From: Sphingobium trunci
GTDB lineage: Bacteria > Pseudomonadota > Alphaproteobacteria > Sphingomonadales > Sphingomonadaceae
DNA: 39,678 bases
Assembly: GCF_022664535.1 (NCBI RefSeq)
Contig: NZ_JAKUJY010000032.1
Coordinates: 1-39,678 of the forward strand
Direction of reading: 5' to 3'
In this document: positions 16,449 to 25,233 of the stretch, piece after piece
Numbering within the stretch: position 1 is the first letter of the stretch
How the letters are laid out: every line of letters begins with the position of its first letter
Translations under genes and position numbers: made by a program
The notes under the pieces: generated by a model
What the model was told of the DNA's origin: nothing
What the model saw: only the letters and a program-made list of their open reading frames with translations
Databases searched by the model: none

Positions 16449-17303
16449 ATGTTGAGCTGGAGCGTCGGAGACGTCACCATCAGCGCCGTGGTAGAGGGGG
16501 AGCATGCGCTGTCCTGCGACCTTCTCTTCCCCAAAGCCACGGTTGAGGAACTGGCGGCGATAGAATGGGCAAGGCCGGATTATGTCACGCCGGACCTCCA
16601 TGTGCGCCTCACCATCCAGGTGCTGCTGGTGAAGACGCCGCAGCACAGGATCGTAGTCGATACCTGCGTTGGCAATGACAAGCATCGCGTGGGCGGCATG
16701 GGGCATATGCTGTCCACAGACCTGCTGGAGCGGATGACGGCGCAGGGGTTCGGCCGCGACGATGTCGATATCGTGCTGTGCACCCACCTGCATGTCGATC
16801 ATGTCGGCTGGAACACCATGCTGGAGGGCGGCCGCTGGGTGCCGACTTTCCCCCGCGCCCGCTATCTGATCGGCCGCGGCGAACTGGACTATTGGCGCGG
16901 TCAGGACGAGGGCGACAACCAGCAGATTCTGGCCGACAGCATACAGCCCATGTTCGACGCGGGCCTCGTCGATCTGGTCGAGCCGGATCATCGCATCTGC
17001 GCCGAAGTCCGCCTGATCCCGACGCCCGGCCATACGCCGGGGCATGTCAGCGTCCGTATCGAATCCGTCGGTCAAGCGGCGCTCATTACCGGGGATACCC
17101 TGCATAATCCGGTCCAACTGGCCCGACCGGACTGGGGCGCGTTCGTCGATTGCGATCCGGGGGGGGCAGAGGTCACGCGCCGCCGTCTGGCCGAAGAACT
17201 GGCTGACAGCGCGACGCTGGTGATCGGCACCCATTTTTCCGCTCCCACTGCCGGACATGTGGTTAGGGATGGTGAGGCTTTCCGGTTGGAGCGCCGATCA
17301 TGA
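16449..17303 (+). CDS. MBL-fold metallo-hydrolase
   Basis: 284 residues with the metallo-beta-lactamase signature HLHVDH (His113, His115, Asp117, His118), PGHTPGH, GDTLH and a terminal GTHFSAPTAGH. These supply the full binuclear metal site. This branch includes lactonases and thioester or ester hydrolases; in an oxidation pathway a lactone or CoA-thioester hydrolase role is reasonable but unproven. The start ATG has a GAAGGAACC site upstream. Its stop overlaps the next start (ATGA). Confidence 0.88.
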   Translation: MLSWSVGDVTISAVVEGEHALSCDLLFPKATVEELAAIEWARPDYVTPDLHVRLTIQVLLVKTPQHRIVVDTCVGNDKHRVGGMGHMLSTDLLERMTAQGFGRDDVDIVLCTHLHVDHVGWNTMLEGGRWVPTFPRARYLIGRGELDYWRGQDEGDNQQILADSIQPMFDAGLVDLVEPDHRICAEVRLIPTPGHTPGHVSVRIESVGQAALITGDTLHNPVQLARPDWGAFVDCDPGGAEVTRRRLAEELADSATLVIGTHFSAPTAGHVVRDGEAFRLERRS

Positions 17304-18148
17304 GCGCTATTGGCACAGCGGAAGCGACACATGTGCTGAACGACCTGCGCGACGAAGTGGCGGAGCTTCGGCGGTTGGTCGAACCACGCACCGACAGAGA
17401 ACTGGCGGAGGAGACGCCCTTTTATGGCTGGCGGGGGCAGGATGTCCTTCTCCACCTGATCTTCATCGACTGGCTGGCGACGCTGGCCGTGACCGATCCG
17501 GATCGGTGCGCCGAGGCGGTAGCCACCATGGGTCGCGCGACCGCACGGCCAGTGGATGACGACAGCGGGACCTTCGGTATCTTTGCCCGAATCAACGCGC
17601 ATGAGCGGCAGGTCATCGGCGATCTCGCTCCCCGCGCGCTCGTCGGCCGCTGGATCGAGGGATTTGAGGCTTTGACCGACGCCCTTTCCGGTCAGGACGG
17701 CGCCCGCTCCCTCACATGGTTCGGACGGCCGATGAAGCTGTCGACGCTGATCGGCGCGCGGCAAATGGAAGTGTGGGGCTATGGTCAGGATGTCTTCGAT
17801 CTGTTCCGGGAGCGCCGCCGGGAGGGCGACCGTATCCGCAACATCGTCGAATTCGCGCTGCGAACCTTCCGTTTCAGCTTCGCCAATAGGGGGCTGGAGG
17901 CTGGCGTCATGCCCAATCTAGAACTGACCGCGCCGTCCGGGGCGGTTTGGCGTTGGGAATCGCTCTCCAGCGAACGGATCAGCGGATCGGCGGTCGATTT
18001 CGTGTTGGTGGCGACGCAACGGCGCAACGTCGCCGACAATTCTCTGCGTGTCGAAGGTGATACTGCCCGAAACTGGATGCGGATCGCGCAGTGCATCGCG
18101 GGGCCGCCGCTTCCCGGCCCCGCACCGGGTGAGCGCGTCTGGAACTGA
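17300..18148 (+). CDS. TIGR03084-like DinB/maleylpyruvate-isomerase-fold protein
   Basis: 282 residues. The N-terminal four-helix bundle shows a W.GQDVLLHLIFIDWLA segment and a later TLIGARQMEVWGYGQDV segment with His/Glu metal-ligand candidates, the pattern of TIGR03084 proteins in the DinB / mycothiol-dependent maleylpyruvate isomerase superfamily. Such proteins often bind a metal and act on thiol or CoA adducts; the exact role of this family is not known. Coupled to the MBL hydrolase by ATGA. Confidence 0.7.
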   Translation: MSAIGTAEATHVLNDLRDEVAELRRLVEPRTDRELAEETPFYGWRGQDVLLHLIFIDWLATLAVTDPDRCAEAVATMGRATARPVDDDSGTFGIFARINAHERQVIGDLAPRALVGRWIEGFEALTDALSGQDGARSLTWFGRPMKLSTLIGARQMEVWGYGQDVFDLFRERRREGDRIRNIVEFALRTFRFSFANRGLEAGVMPNLELTAPSGAVWRWESLSSERISGSAVDFVLVATQRRNVADNSLRVEGDTARNWMRIAQCIAGPPLPGPAPGERVWN

Positions 18149-18175
18149 AAATCAGGAAATATCTGGAGAGGATAT

Positions 18176-18892
18176 ATGGTAGAATCGCCGAAGCTGGAGG
18201 GAGAAGCCGGGTTCCGATGCCTGGCGCTGATTGAAATGGCGAACGAGGAATCGCTGGAGACCAACCAGGCGCACTGGCGCGAGGACGATCCCTTCCGCAG
18301 CCTTCGCGATCATGGCGCCCGCCATTATGTCCGCGCGCTTGCCCTTCGCAGCGATCAGCCACTGTTCCGTCCGCGCACATATATCGGCGTGGCGGAATAT
18401 TGGACGGATGATGAAGCCGCCGCGCTTGCTATCCACGCCCGGCTCCGCGACCGTAGCTGGCTGAAGGCGCATCCTGTCTTTCGGGACGCACGGCTGACGC
18501 TATTGGCCAACCGGGAACATGGCTTCATCGGCCATCTGCATGACTGCCCGCCCGACGGCATCACCGCCATCTTCTTCAACAAGCGGAAGGAGGACATGTC
18601 GGTCGAGGCCTATCAGCATCATTGGCGCGACGTTCATGGTCCGATGGTGTTCGGTGCGCCGGGGCTGGCGCGCTATCTGCAACTGCATCGATTGCCCGCG
18701 ACCTATGACGGTGACGACACCGCGCTCGATGGCGCGGCGGAAATGTCATGGCTCGATGCGGCGGGGCAGGCCACTTATTCGGCGGCGGAAGATTATCAGC
18801 AGAAGTTCCGCGACGACATGCCGAACCTGTGGGACATGCGCGCCGGGGTGCGCATGTACGTCCGGAAGGAGGAGGTGTTCCATGACCGGTGA
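18176..18892 (+). CDS. EthD-domain protein (tandem)
   Basis: 238 residues. The second half carries FFNKRKEDMSVEAYQHHWRDVHGPMV, the hallmark of the EthD dimeric alpha/beta-barrel fold; the first half has a similar but weaker pattern (NQAHWREDDPF), suggesting two EthD-type modules. EthD proteins occur in ether, steroid and polyketide-like pathways as small-molecule binding or isomerising proteins. The 3' end overlaps the next gene by 11 bases. Confidence 0.75.
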   Translation: MVESPKLEGEAGFRCLALIEMANEESLETNQAHWREDDPFRSLRDHGARHYVRALALRSDQPLFRPRTYIGVAEYWTDDEAAALAIHARLRDRSWLKAHPVFRDARLTLLANREHGFIGHLHDCPPDGITAIFFNKRKEDMSVEAYQHHWRDVHGPMVFGAPGLARYLQLHRLPATYDGDDTALDGAAEMSWLDAAGQATYSAAEDYQQKFRDDMPNLWDMRAGVRMYVRKEEVFHDR

Positions 18893-19472
18893 AGGTTCAT
18901 CCGTCCCGTTCAGCCATTTCTATCAAGGTGGCTGGCCGGAGGGCGACTATCGGTTCTTCCAGATCGCCTGGGTGGTGGAGGACCTGTTCGCTACCGCCCG
19001 CCGCTGGACGGAGGTCTATGGTGTCGGCCCTTTTCTGGTGCTGCCCAAGCGGACCCATCAGGCGCGCTATCGCGGCAAGGAAGTGCCGGTGGAAATGCAG
19101 ATCGCCGTTTCGCAGGCGGGGCCGGTGCAGCTGGAATTCATCCAGCAGACTGCCGAGGTCGACAGCATCTATCGGGAAATTTTCCCCAAGGGGGTCAACG
19201 GCGTCCATCATTTCTGCACCATGACCGCGGATTTCGACCGGACGGCGCGCCATTATGAGGCGATGGGCTACCCTTCCGTCGCGCAGATGCTGGGGCCGCT
19301 CAGGGTGGAATATTTCGATACCCAGAAGGACTTCGGCCATATAACGGAACTGGTAGAATTCACGCCGGAAATGATGGCCGCCCATCAGCGCAATGCCGCG
19401 ATCTGCTCGGCATGGGATGGCACCGATCCGATCCGCATCCTGACGCGCGACGGATATCGATTGCCGGAATGA
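18882..19472 (+). CDS. VOC-family (glyoxalase-like) protein
   Basis: 196 residues from the ATG at 18882, within the end of the EthD gene and preceded by a GGAGGAGG ribosome site. Segments FFQIAWVVEDLFATARRW, VPVEMQIAVSQAGPVQLEFIQQ and GVHHFCTMTADFDRTARHYEAMGY are typical VOC strands, with a candidate metal ligand in the HHF segment; the LEFIQQ strand resembles the VELIQA strand of the VOC protein at 12886-13347. Reaction not predictable. Confidence 0.78.
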   Translation: MTGEGSSVPFSHFYQGGWPEGDYRFFQIAWVVEDLFATARRWTEVYGVGPFLVLPKRTHQARYRGKEVPVEMQIAVSQAGPVQLEFIQQTAEVDSIYREIFPKGVNGVHHFCTMTADFDRTARHYEAMGYPSVAQMLGPLRVEYFDTQKDFGHITELVEFTPEMMAAHQRNAAICSAWDGTDPIRILTRDGYRLPE

Positions 19473-19503
19473 GGACTGGTTAACTTTCGGGGGGACTGAT
19501 ATT

Positions 19504-20163
19504 TTGGCGATCCGCACCAAACCCGTATCGAAAGGCGATGAGACGCGCGAGCGGATCAAGCTTCGCGCGCGGGAACTGTTTGCCGAACATGGACCGGACA
19601 GGGTCACCATTCGCGACATTGCCGATGCCGCGGGCCAGAAGAATGGAGGGTCGGTCAACTATTATTTCCGTTCCAAGGACGATCTGATCCTGGAGATTCT
19701 GGAAGAGGTTCTCAACGATGTCGATACCTATCGGGGCGCCTTGCTGGACGAACTGGAACAGTCAGGCGCCCCGATCACCGTGCGCGCCATCCTGAAATTG
19801 CTCAATCCTGAAAGGCCCGGAACGGAATCGGCCGTTCCGCTGCTCATCAGCCTGACGCTGCATCGCCGCGATCTGATGCACACAGCGGTTCCGGGGCGCT
19901 GGGACAAGGCCTATCTGCGCTGCATCGAGCATCTTCGTAAACTGATCCCCGGCTATCCGGAAAAAATTCTGCAACAGCGGCTCTATTTCCTGATCCCATA
20001 TCTCTGGACCTTCCTCAAGACACGCGAGCCGAGCGAGCATCGCGCCCAGTTCTGGCGGCAGTTCTGGGCAGATCCTTCCGCCTACGAAACGCTGCTCGAC
20101 ACGGCGGAAGGCATACTCATGCGGCCGGTTTCGGAAGATACGCTGGCTGCCTTTCGGGATTAG
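19504..20163 (+). CDS. TetR-family transcriptional regulator
   Basis: 219 residues. N-terminal HTH at about 35-58 (VTIRDIADAAG, then VNYYFRSKDDLI), followed by a helical ligand-binding domain. The start is TTG at 19504, with a GGGGGG run about 9 bases upstream; no ATG is available at the right distance. It closes the plus-strand operon and so probably autoregulates it or reports on an intermediate. The palindrome at 1443-1460 is the best TetR-type operator in the window and is the proposed target (inference). Confidence 0.88.
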   Translation: MAIRTKPVSKGDETRERIKLRARELFAEHGPDRVTIRDIADAAGQKNGGSVNYYFRSKDDLILEILEEVLNDVDTYRGALLDELEQSGAPITVRAILKLLNPERPGTESAVPLLISLTLHRRDLMHTAVPGRWDKAYLRCIEHLRKLIPGYPEKILQQRLYFLIPYLWTFLKTREPSEHRAQFWRQFWADPSAYETLLDTAEGILMRPVSEDTLAAFRD

Positions 20164-20200
20164 GCTGAGCAGTGATCCACACTCGAGATTGATTGCGGTG

Positions 20201-20215
20201 GTATAATGGACATAC
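20201..20215. promoter_or_regulatory. GTAT..ATAC element downstream of gntR and tetR
   Basis: GTATAATGGACATAC lies in the 109-base space between the convergent TetR and GntR genes. A near copy (GTATAAATAGACATAC) is at 10831-10846. No promoter reading towards a gene is obvious here, so the element may be a leftover of a duplicated regulatory segment. Confidence 0.3.
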
Positions 20216-20272
20216 TGCATCGTCGGTAGAGTCGTTCGATATCCGCAAGCTGCGGCTACCCAGCCCCTCGAT

Positions 20273-21091
20273 TCATTCGATAAGCTGGATAGGCGCATTC
20301 CTCGTCACGAGGCGCGTGTGGGATCGGATCATGTCGCGCAGGCGCTGCTGCATCAATTCTTCCGCCTTTTCCCCGTCGCCCGCGGTCAGCGCGGCAAGCA
20401 TGTCGCCGAACCGCTTTCGCGCAGGTCCCATTTCCGCGATATTCTCCGGAGGCAGTCCGGCGAGGTCAGATGGTATTTCACCGATCTGCAACTCGATGAT
20501 TTCAGCCATCATCTGGCTGACGAAGCTGATCGCCGCATTGCCGCAGAGTGCACAAACGGCAACGTCGAAGCGACGGATGAGGCGTGCCAGTTCCTGCGGA
20601 TGGTCGCGATGCTCGACCATTAGCTCGTAAAGCCGGTGCAATTCGCCGAGGTCCGGTTGCGGCTTCATTTCCGCAACCATTCTCACGGCGGGCGGCACAA
20701 GAATGCTCGCCAGGACGAACACGTCCATGATCGTCGCTCCGCGCAGACGGAGCGCGAGGCTGGCTTGCCGTGCCGCCTGATAGGCGGTGGGATGGTGAAT
20801 GCGATGCCCCTTGTTGCCGCCGCGCGTCGTGGTCAACAAACCTTCCGTTTCCAAGATACGAATGGCTTCGCGTAGCGTAGGTCGGGACACGCCGAACCGC
20901 TCGATCAGATCTCCTTCTGGAGGCAGCAGGTCGCCATCGGCGATGACGCCCGCACTGATTTCATGGCGTAGCGCGTCGGCGATGACCTGGGAAGCCTTGC
21001 GGAAGCGTGGCGATGATGCGTTGCCTGGTTCCAATGATGGGCGATCGGGCGGTGTGGGCGTTGCTGGCGGGCAAAGGGATTTAGCCGTCAT
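20273..21091 (-). CDS. FadR-subfamily GntR transcriptional regulator
   Basis: 272 residues. A ~30-residue disordered N-terminus is followed by a winged HTH (about 33-100: IADALRHEISAGVIADGDLLPPE, then FGVSRPTLREAIRILETEGLL) and an all-helical FCD ligand-binding domain with RFDVAVCALCGN and a terminal LRDMIRSHTRLV. It is the last gene of the minus-strand block (SDR, P450, ALDH, SnoaL-like). Half-sites of the TGTATA/GACA type at 25155 and TATAC/GTATA at 11068 are candidate operators. A decayed partial copy lies at 10831-11040. Confidence 0.9.
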   Translation of the reverse strand: MTAKSLCPPATPTPPDRPSLEPGNASSPRFRKASQVIADALRHEISAGVIADGDLLPPEGDLIERFGVSRPTLREAIRILETEGLLTTTRGGNKGHRIHHPTAYQAARQASLALRLRGATIMDVFVLASILVPPAVRMVAEMKPQPDLGELHRLYELMVEHRDHPQELARLIRRFDVAVCALCGNAAISFVSQMMAEIIELQIGEIPSDLAGLPPENIAEMGPARKRFGDMLAALTAGDGEKAEELMQQRLRDMIRSHTRLVTRNAPIQLIE

Positions 21092-21152
21092 GGCGACCAG
21101 TTCCTATCGCGCAAGAGCGTCATGGCAAGGCTTTTGCGTCCGGCCTTTCCTT

Positions 21153-21563
21153 TCAGCTCGCCCATTGCGTCCGAACGGTACGCGCGTGAATGCGCCATTG
21201 ACCCTCCTCCCGAACGCAGATGTCGGAGTAGCGACCATAGCCCTGCGTACGCAAATCGTCCGCGGACAGATAGAGGCAGTAGCTTTCCACTCCTATCCTG
21301 CCATCGTCGCGCGTCGTGAGTTGAAGCGTGGTGACGAGATGCACATGCCGATGGCTTGACCGGGCCCAGCCGTCCTTCACGAAGGCAAGGATCGCGTCTC
21401 GCCCTTCGCGCAGGATGGCCGGATTGCCCGGCACATGCAGTTCCAGTCTGCCATCGCTGGCCCAGCATTGCGCCACCCCGTCCAGATCTCGGTCGTCGGT
21501 ACGGAATTTCTGGCGTGCGATCAGATCGCGCACCATGTCCCTGTCATCCGCCGTGATGGTCAT
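21153..21563 (-). CDS. SnoaL-like (NTF2-fold) protein
   Basis: 136 residues from the ATG at 21563. Pattern of the SnoaL_4-like NTF2 fold: an N-terminal helix pair (DMVRDLIARQKFRTDDRDLDGVAQCWASDG), then beta-strands with HRHVHLVTTLQL and a closing EEGQWRIHARTVRTQW. Members include isomerases, dehydratases and ring-hydroxylating dioxygenase small-subunit-like proteins. The longer in-frame reading runs back into the ALDH gene and is rejected. 11 bases separate it from the ALDH stop; co-transcribed. Confidence 0.78.
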   Translation of the reverse strand: MTITADDRDMVRDLIARQKFRTDDRDLDGVAQCWASDGRLELHVPGNPAILREGRDAILAFVKDGWARSSHRHVHLVTTLQLTTRDDGRIGVESYCLYLSADDLRTQGYGRYSDICVREEGQWRIHARTVRTQWAS

Positions 21564-21574
21564 CGGCCCCGCCC

Positions 21575-23065
21575 TCAATTGCCGGCGGGGAAGCTGATCG
21601 CCTTGATCTCGGTATATTCGTTGAAGCCTTCCTCGCCCCATTCGCGGCCCAGGCCCGATTTCTTGTAGCCGCCGAAGGGCGTGTCGGGATGGAAGCCGCC
21701 GGGGCCGCCGTTGATGCTGATCTGGCCGGTGCGCACCTTCATCGCCATCTTGAGCGCCGTGCCCGCATCACGCGAGATGATCGCGCCGCCCAGGCCATAG
21801 TCGGACTGGTTGGCGAGGCGCACGGCTTCCTCATCGGTGTCGAAGCCCACGACCGCCGCGATCGGGCCGAACACCTCGTTCTGGCCGAGATAGCTTTCGT
21901 TGGCGACATTGTCGAAAATGGTGGGTTCGAAGAAGAAGCCCTTGTCCAGCCCGTCTGGCCGCTTGCCGCCGCGCACGAGCGTCGCGCCTTCCGCCAGCGC
22001 GCGTTCGCAAAAACCGGCGGTGCGTTCGCGCGCGGTTTCACGGATGAGCGGCCCCATGAAGGTATCCTGCGCGAACGGATCGCCGATCTTGAGCGCGCCG
22101 ACCGCATCGGACAGCGCCGCCACGAAGTCGCCGCGCACGCGATTGTCGACCAGCATGCGCGTCGTCATCGAACAGCCCTGCCCGGCCTGATGGACGAAGC
22201 CGAAGATACCCGACATCACCGCGCGCTCCATGTCGGCGTCGTGGCGGATGATGAGCGGCGACTTGCCGCCCAGTTCCAGATGGCATTTCTTGAGCGTGGG
22301 GGCGCCTTGCACCATGATCTGCGACCCTACCTTGTCGGACCCGGTGAAGCTGACCATGTCGACGCGCGGATCGGACCCCAGGATCGCCCCGACATCCGCG
22401 CCGCCGGTGACGACGTTGAAGACGCCGGGCGGGAGGTCGAGTTCGGCGATCATTTCGGCGATCATCATCGTCTGCAACGGCGTGAAGGGCGAGGGCTTCA
22501 CGATGACGCTGTTGCCGGCCGCCATCGCTGGAACCGCCTTGACCAGCGTCAGTAGGAAGCCGGCATTATAGGGCGTGATCGCCAGAACGACGCCGATGGG
22601 ATCGCGCGTGACCAGCGCGCCGCCCATCGCGTTGGTGCCGTCCGGACGCGGCGTGACGATGAAGGGCAGGGTCTTGGTCGGGTCCTTGCGCGCGACCTCG
22701 ATCGCCTTGGCGAACTGCACATCGCACAGGCCATATTGAAATTCGGCCTGCAACGCCGTGTAGCCCATTTCGAGCATCATCAGCGTTAGCGCCTCTTCCT
22801 TGCGCTCGCGCACCTTGTCGAGCAGGCGCTGCATGGCGTCGGCGCGCACGTTGCGGTCGGTCTGCGGCCACGGTTCCTCATCGAAGGCGCGGCGGGCGGC
22901 GGCCAGCGCCGCCAGCGCCTCTTCCTTGCCGCCCAGGGGCGCCACGCCGAAATTCTCGCCGGTCGCAGGGTTGAGCACCGGCTCGGTGCCCAGCGACGAC
23001 GCGACGAACCGGCCGTCGATGAACAGCTGGTCGTAATTGGCGCGTATCTTCGAAATTGCAGTCAT
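21575..23065 (-). CDS. NAD(P)-dependent aldehyde dehydrogenase
   Basis: 496 residues, the usual ALDH length. Asn167 (TPYNAGF) forms the oxyanion hole, ELGGKSP carries general-base Glu264, and GQGCS carries nucleophile Cys298; GSDKVG is in the cofactor region. Oxidises an aldehyde to the acid. It sits directly after the P450 (11-base gap), consistent with P450 hydroxylation, alcohol oxidation by the SDR and aldehyde oxidation as successive steps on one methyl or side-chain carbon (inference). Confidence 0.95.
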   Translation of the reverse strand: MTAISKIRANYDQLFIDGRFVASSLGTEPVLNPATGENFGVAPLGGKEEALAALAAARRAFDEEPWPQTDRNVRADAMQRLLDKVRERKEEALTLMMLEMGYTALQAEFQYGLCDVQFAKAIEVARKDPTKTLPFIVTPRPDGTNAMGGALVTRDPIGVVLAITPYNAGFLLTLVKAVPAMAAGNSVIVKPSPFTPLQTMMIAEMIAELDLPPGVFNVVTGGADVGAILGSDPRVDMVSFTGSDKVGSQIMVQGAPTLKKCHLELGGKSPLIIRHDADMERAVMSGIFGFVHQAGQGCSMTTRMLVDNRVRGDFVAALSDAVGALKIGDPFAQDTFMGPLIRETARERTAGFCERALAEGATLVRGGKRPDGLDKGFFFEPTIFDNVANESYLGQNEVFGPIAAVVGFDTDEEAVRLANQSDYGLGGAIISRDAGTALKMAMKVRTGQISINGGPGGFHPDTPFGGYKKSGLGREWGEEGFNEYTEIKAISFPAGN

Positions 23066-23076
23066 TCATGCTTCTC

Positions 23077-24321
23077 CTAAATATCCCATCGCAACTGTAG
23101 TTCAGTTACGCCGAACACGCCGCCCGCGTGCATCCTGGCTGGCTTTGCCAGCCGGAATTGCGGCAGGGCTGAAAAAGCTTCCTGAAAAACGATGTCGAGT
23201 TCGTTCCGCGCCAGATGCATGCCCAGGCACAGGTGCGGGCCGGCGCCGAAGGTCATGTGGGGATTGAGCTTGACCGATATGTCACTGTCGCCTCCGCGCA
23301 AATTGCGGCCGGGATCGCGATTGCCGAAGGCGGCCGAACAGAGGATGCGGTCCCCTTTCTTCATCGCGACGCCACAGAACTCGCAGTCATCGAAAACGGT
23401 GCGAGCGCTGGCGACGATGCCGTGCATGCGCAATATCTCCTCCATGCCGCGCGCCCGCGCCTCGTCGGAGCCGCGCATCGCGCGCTGGTCGTCCTGGCGG
23501 ATGGCCAGATGGCGGAAGGCCCAGCCGAGCATCGCCTGCACCGTGTCCAGCCCGGCGATGTAGAGCATGAAGCCGACGCTCTTCAACTCCTCCTCGTCCA
23601 GCAGCCGCCCGTCCAGTTCGCCGTGCACGACGAAGTCGGTCAGGTCGTCCGTGCGCGCTGCGCCCCGGCGGGACAGGAAATGATCCGCAACGAAATCCTC
23701 GATCGCGTGCATGCCCCACATGCGGTCCTGCGCGCTTTCGCCGTGGAGCAGGGCGCGTTCCCAGCGCATGAACGTCTCGAAATTCTCCTCCGGCAGGCCA
23801 AGCAGCGCCATGAACACCCGGTTGGGCAGGAAACGCGCGAATTCGGCAATGAACTCGCATTCGCCCCGCGCCCGAAAGGTGGCGAACAATTCGCGGCTGA
23901 TCTCCCGGATGCGCGGATTCCATTTCTGCATCTGCTGGCGCGTGAAGGCGGGTTCCAGCAGGCGGCGGAAGGATTTATGCTCCGGCGGATCGGATTGAAG
24001 GGGGCGAAGCTTGTAGGGCATCACAGCCGCGGGAACCCCGATCTGCGCTGAAGAAAACAGGCGGTTGTCGCGATAGACTTCAAACACGTCCTGAAAGCGC
24101 GTGACGACCCAGAAGCCGCCCAGCAGGGGCGACCAGAAGATCGGCGGGGCGTCCCGCGCGACACGATCGAACGCGCCGAACGGGTCCAGCGCATAGGTGG
24201 GATCGGAATAATGTTCGAAATCAAACACCAGATCGGCGGGCACATGGTCCGGCACATGCCGCTCCATGGTGCCGAACTGAGAGGGGTGCGACAGCGTTTC
24301 AGCATCCTTCCGCATCGTCAC
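23077..24321 (-). CDS. Cytochrome P450
   Basis: Bacterial soluble P450, 414 residues. I-helix AGLDTV, K-helix EILR (ExxR), and heme loop FGAGPHLCLG with ligand Cys at about 365. PEHKSFRRLLEPAFT is the usual C-helix heme-contact region. GTG at 24321 overlaps the SDR stop (GTGA); an ATG two codons later (24315) is an alternative. No ferredoxin or ferredoxin reductase is encoded in the window, so electron partners must be elsewhere. CYP family cannot be named by eye. Substrate likely the hydrophobic compound of the island. Confidence 0.95.
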   Translation of the reverse strand: MTMRKDAETLSHPSQFGTMERHVPDHVPADLVFDFEHYSDPTYALDPFGAFDRVARDAPPIFWSPLLGGFWVVTRFQDVFEVYRDNRLFSSAQIGVPAAVMPYKLRPLQSDPPEHKSFRRLLEPAFTRQQMQKWNPRIREISRELFATFRARGECEFIAEFARFLPNRVFMALLGLPEENFETFMRWERALLHGESAQDRMWGMHAIEDFVADHFLSRRGAARTDDLTDFVVHGELDGRLLDEEELKSVGFMLYIAGLDTVQAMLGWAFRHLAIRQDDQRAMRGSDEARARGMEEILRMHGIVASARTVFDDCEFCGVAMKKGDRILCSAAFGNRDPGRNLRGGDSDISVKLNPHMTFGAGPHLCLGMHLARNELDIVFQEAFSALPQFRLAKPARMHAGGVFGVTELQLRWDI

Positions 24322-25073
24322 AGCCGCTTTATCATGCCGCCATCGACGATGATCGTCTGACCTGTGATCCAGCTCGATTCCGGCGATACCAGAAAGCGCA
24401 GTGCGTTCACCATGTCGGCGATCGTGCCGGGGCGAGCGATGGGCGTGCGGGAAATCAGCCAGTCCAGCACTTCCGGGCTGACATGGCCCTTCATCGCTTC
24501 GGTCGGCACCGGGCCGGGCGCGATGGCATTGACCGTGATCCCTTCCCCCGCAAGGTCGGAGGCAAGACCCACGGTCAGCGCGGAAACGGTGGTCTTGCAG
24601 ATCGAATAGGGATCGCTACTGCCCATATAGGCGCCGCTCGAACTCTGGTTGACGATCCGTCCGCCGCCGCTGTCGCGCATGATCGGGCGGAGCGCCTGCG
24701 TCACGCCCAGCGTGCCTTCCACATTCACGCGGAACAACTCGCGCCAATAGTCCAGATCGGCGTCGATCGCGGCCACCAGCTTGATGCCCCTGAAGAAGGC
24801 GGCGTTGTTGACGAGAATGTCGAGCCGCCCGAATTCATCGCGCACGAAGCGGGCAAGATCGGCATTGCCGGTCCGGTCGGCGATATCGGTGCGCACCACC
24901 TTCGCCTCGCCGCCCGCCTGCCTGATCGCGGCGGCGGTTTCCTCAGCGCCCTCGCCGTTCAGGTCCGCGATGATGACGGCGTGCCCGTCGTGCGCCAGCG
25001 CCTCCGCATAGCCCCGGCCGATGCCCCCGGCCGCGCCGGTGACCAGCGCAACGCTCCTTACGCTCATGCCCAT
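24318..25073 (-). CDS. Classical SDR oxidoreductase
   Basis: 251 residues from the ATG at 25073. Motifs: TGAAGGIG just after the N-terminus, NNAA in place of NNAG, QSSSGAYMGSSDPYSICK giving catalytic Ser and YSICK, and the end SSWITGQTIIVDGG. The frame extends to a GTG at 25133, adding 20 residues with no family match; that start would sit only about 20 bases from the operator at 25155, so it cannot be fully excluded. First gene of the minus-strand P450/ALDH operon and divergent from the second sulfotransferase. Confidence 0.88.
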   Translation of the reverse strand: MGMSVRSVALVTGAAGGIGRGYAEALAHDGHAVIIADLNGEGAEETAAAIRQAGGEAKVVRTDIADRTGNADLARFVRDEFGRLDILVNNAAFFRGIKLVAAIDADLDYWRELFRVNVEGTLGVTQALRPIMRDSGGGRIVNQSSSGAYMGSSDPYSICKTTVSALTVGLASDLAGEGITVNAIAPGPVPTEAMKGHVSPEVLDWLISRTPIARPGTIADMVNALRFLVSPESSWITGQTIIVDGGMIKRL

Positions 25074-25154
25074 CGGCCGTTCGCCCGCAATGCCGTCGGT
25101 CCATCGCCATGCATGACAGCCCGTCTCCTCCACTGGCTTGACGCTCTTCTTTTT

Positions 25155-25170
25155 AACTGTCTATACAGTT
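25155..25170. promoter_or_regulatory. Palindromic operator in divergent SDR/sulfotransferase promoter
   Basis: AACTGT-CTAT-ACAGTT is a perfect 6-base inverted repeat with a 4-base spacer. On the plus strand TTGACG (25138-25143) followed 17 bases later by CTATAC gives a possible -35/-10 pair, so a repressor here would cover the -10 of the sulfotransferase operon. The minus-strand reading ACTGTATAGACAGT resembles the elements at 10831 and 20201. The GntR protein at 20273-21091 is the likely binder (inference). Confidence 0.55.
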
Positions 25171-25233
25171 TAGAGAGATGATGTCCATGCCGATCGTTCC
25201 AACAGCCGATCGCGGGAAGAAAAGGAGAGGGAA

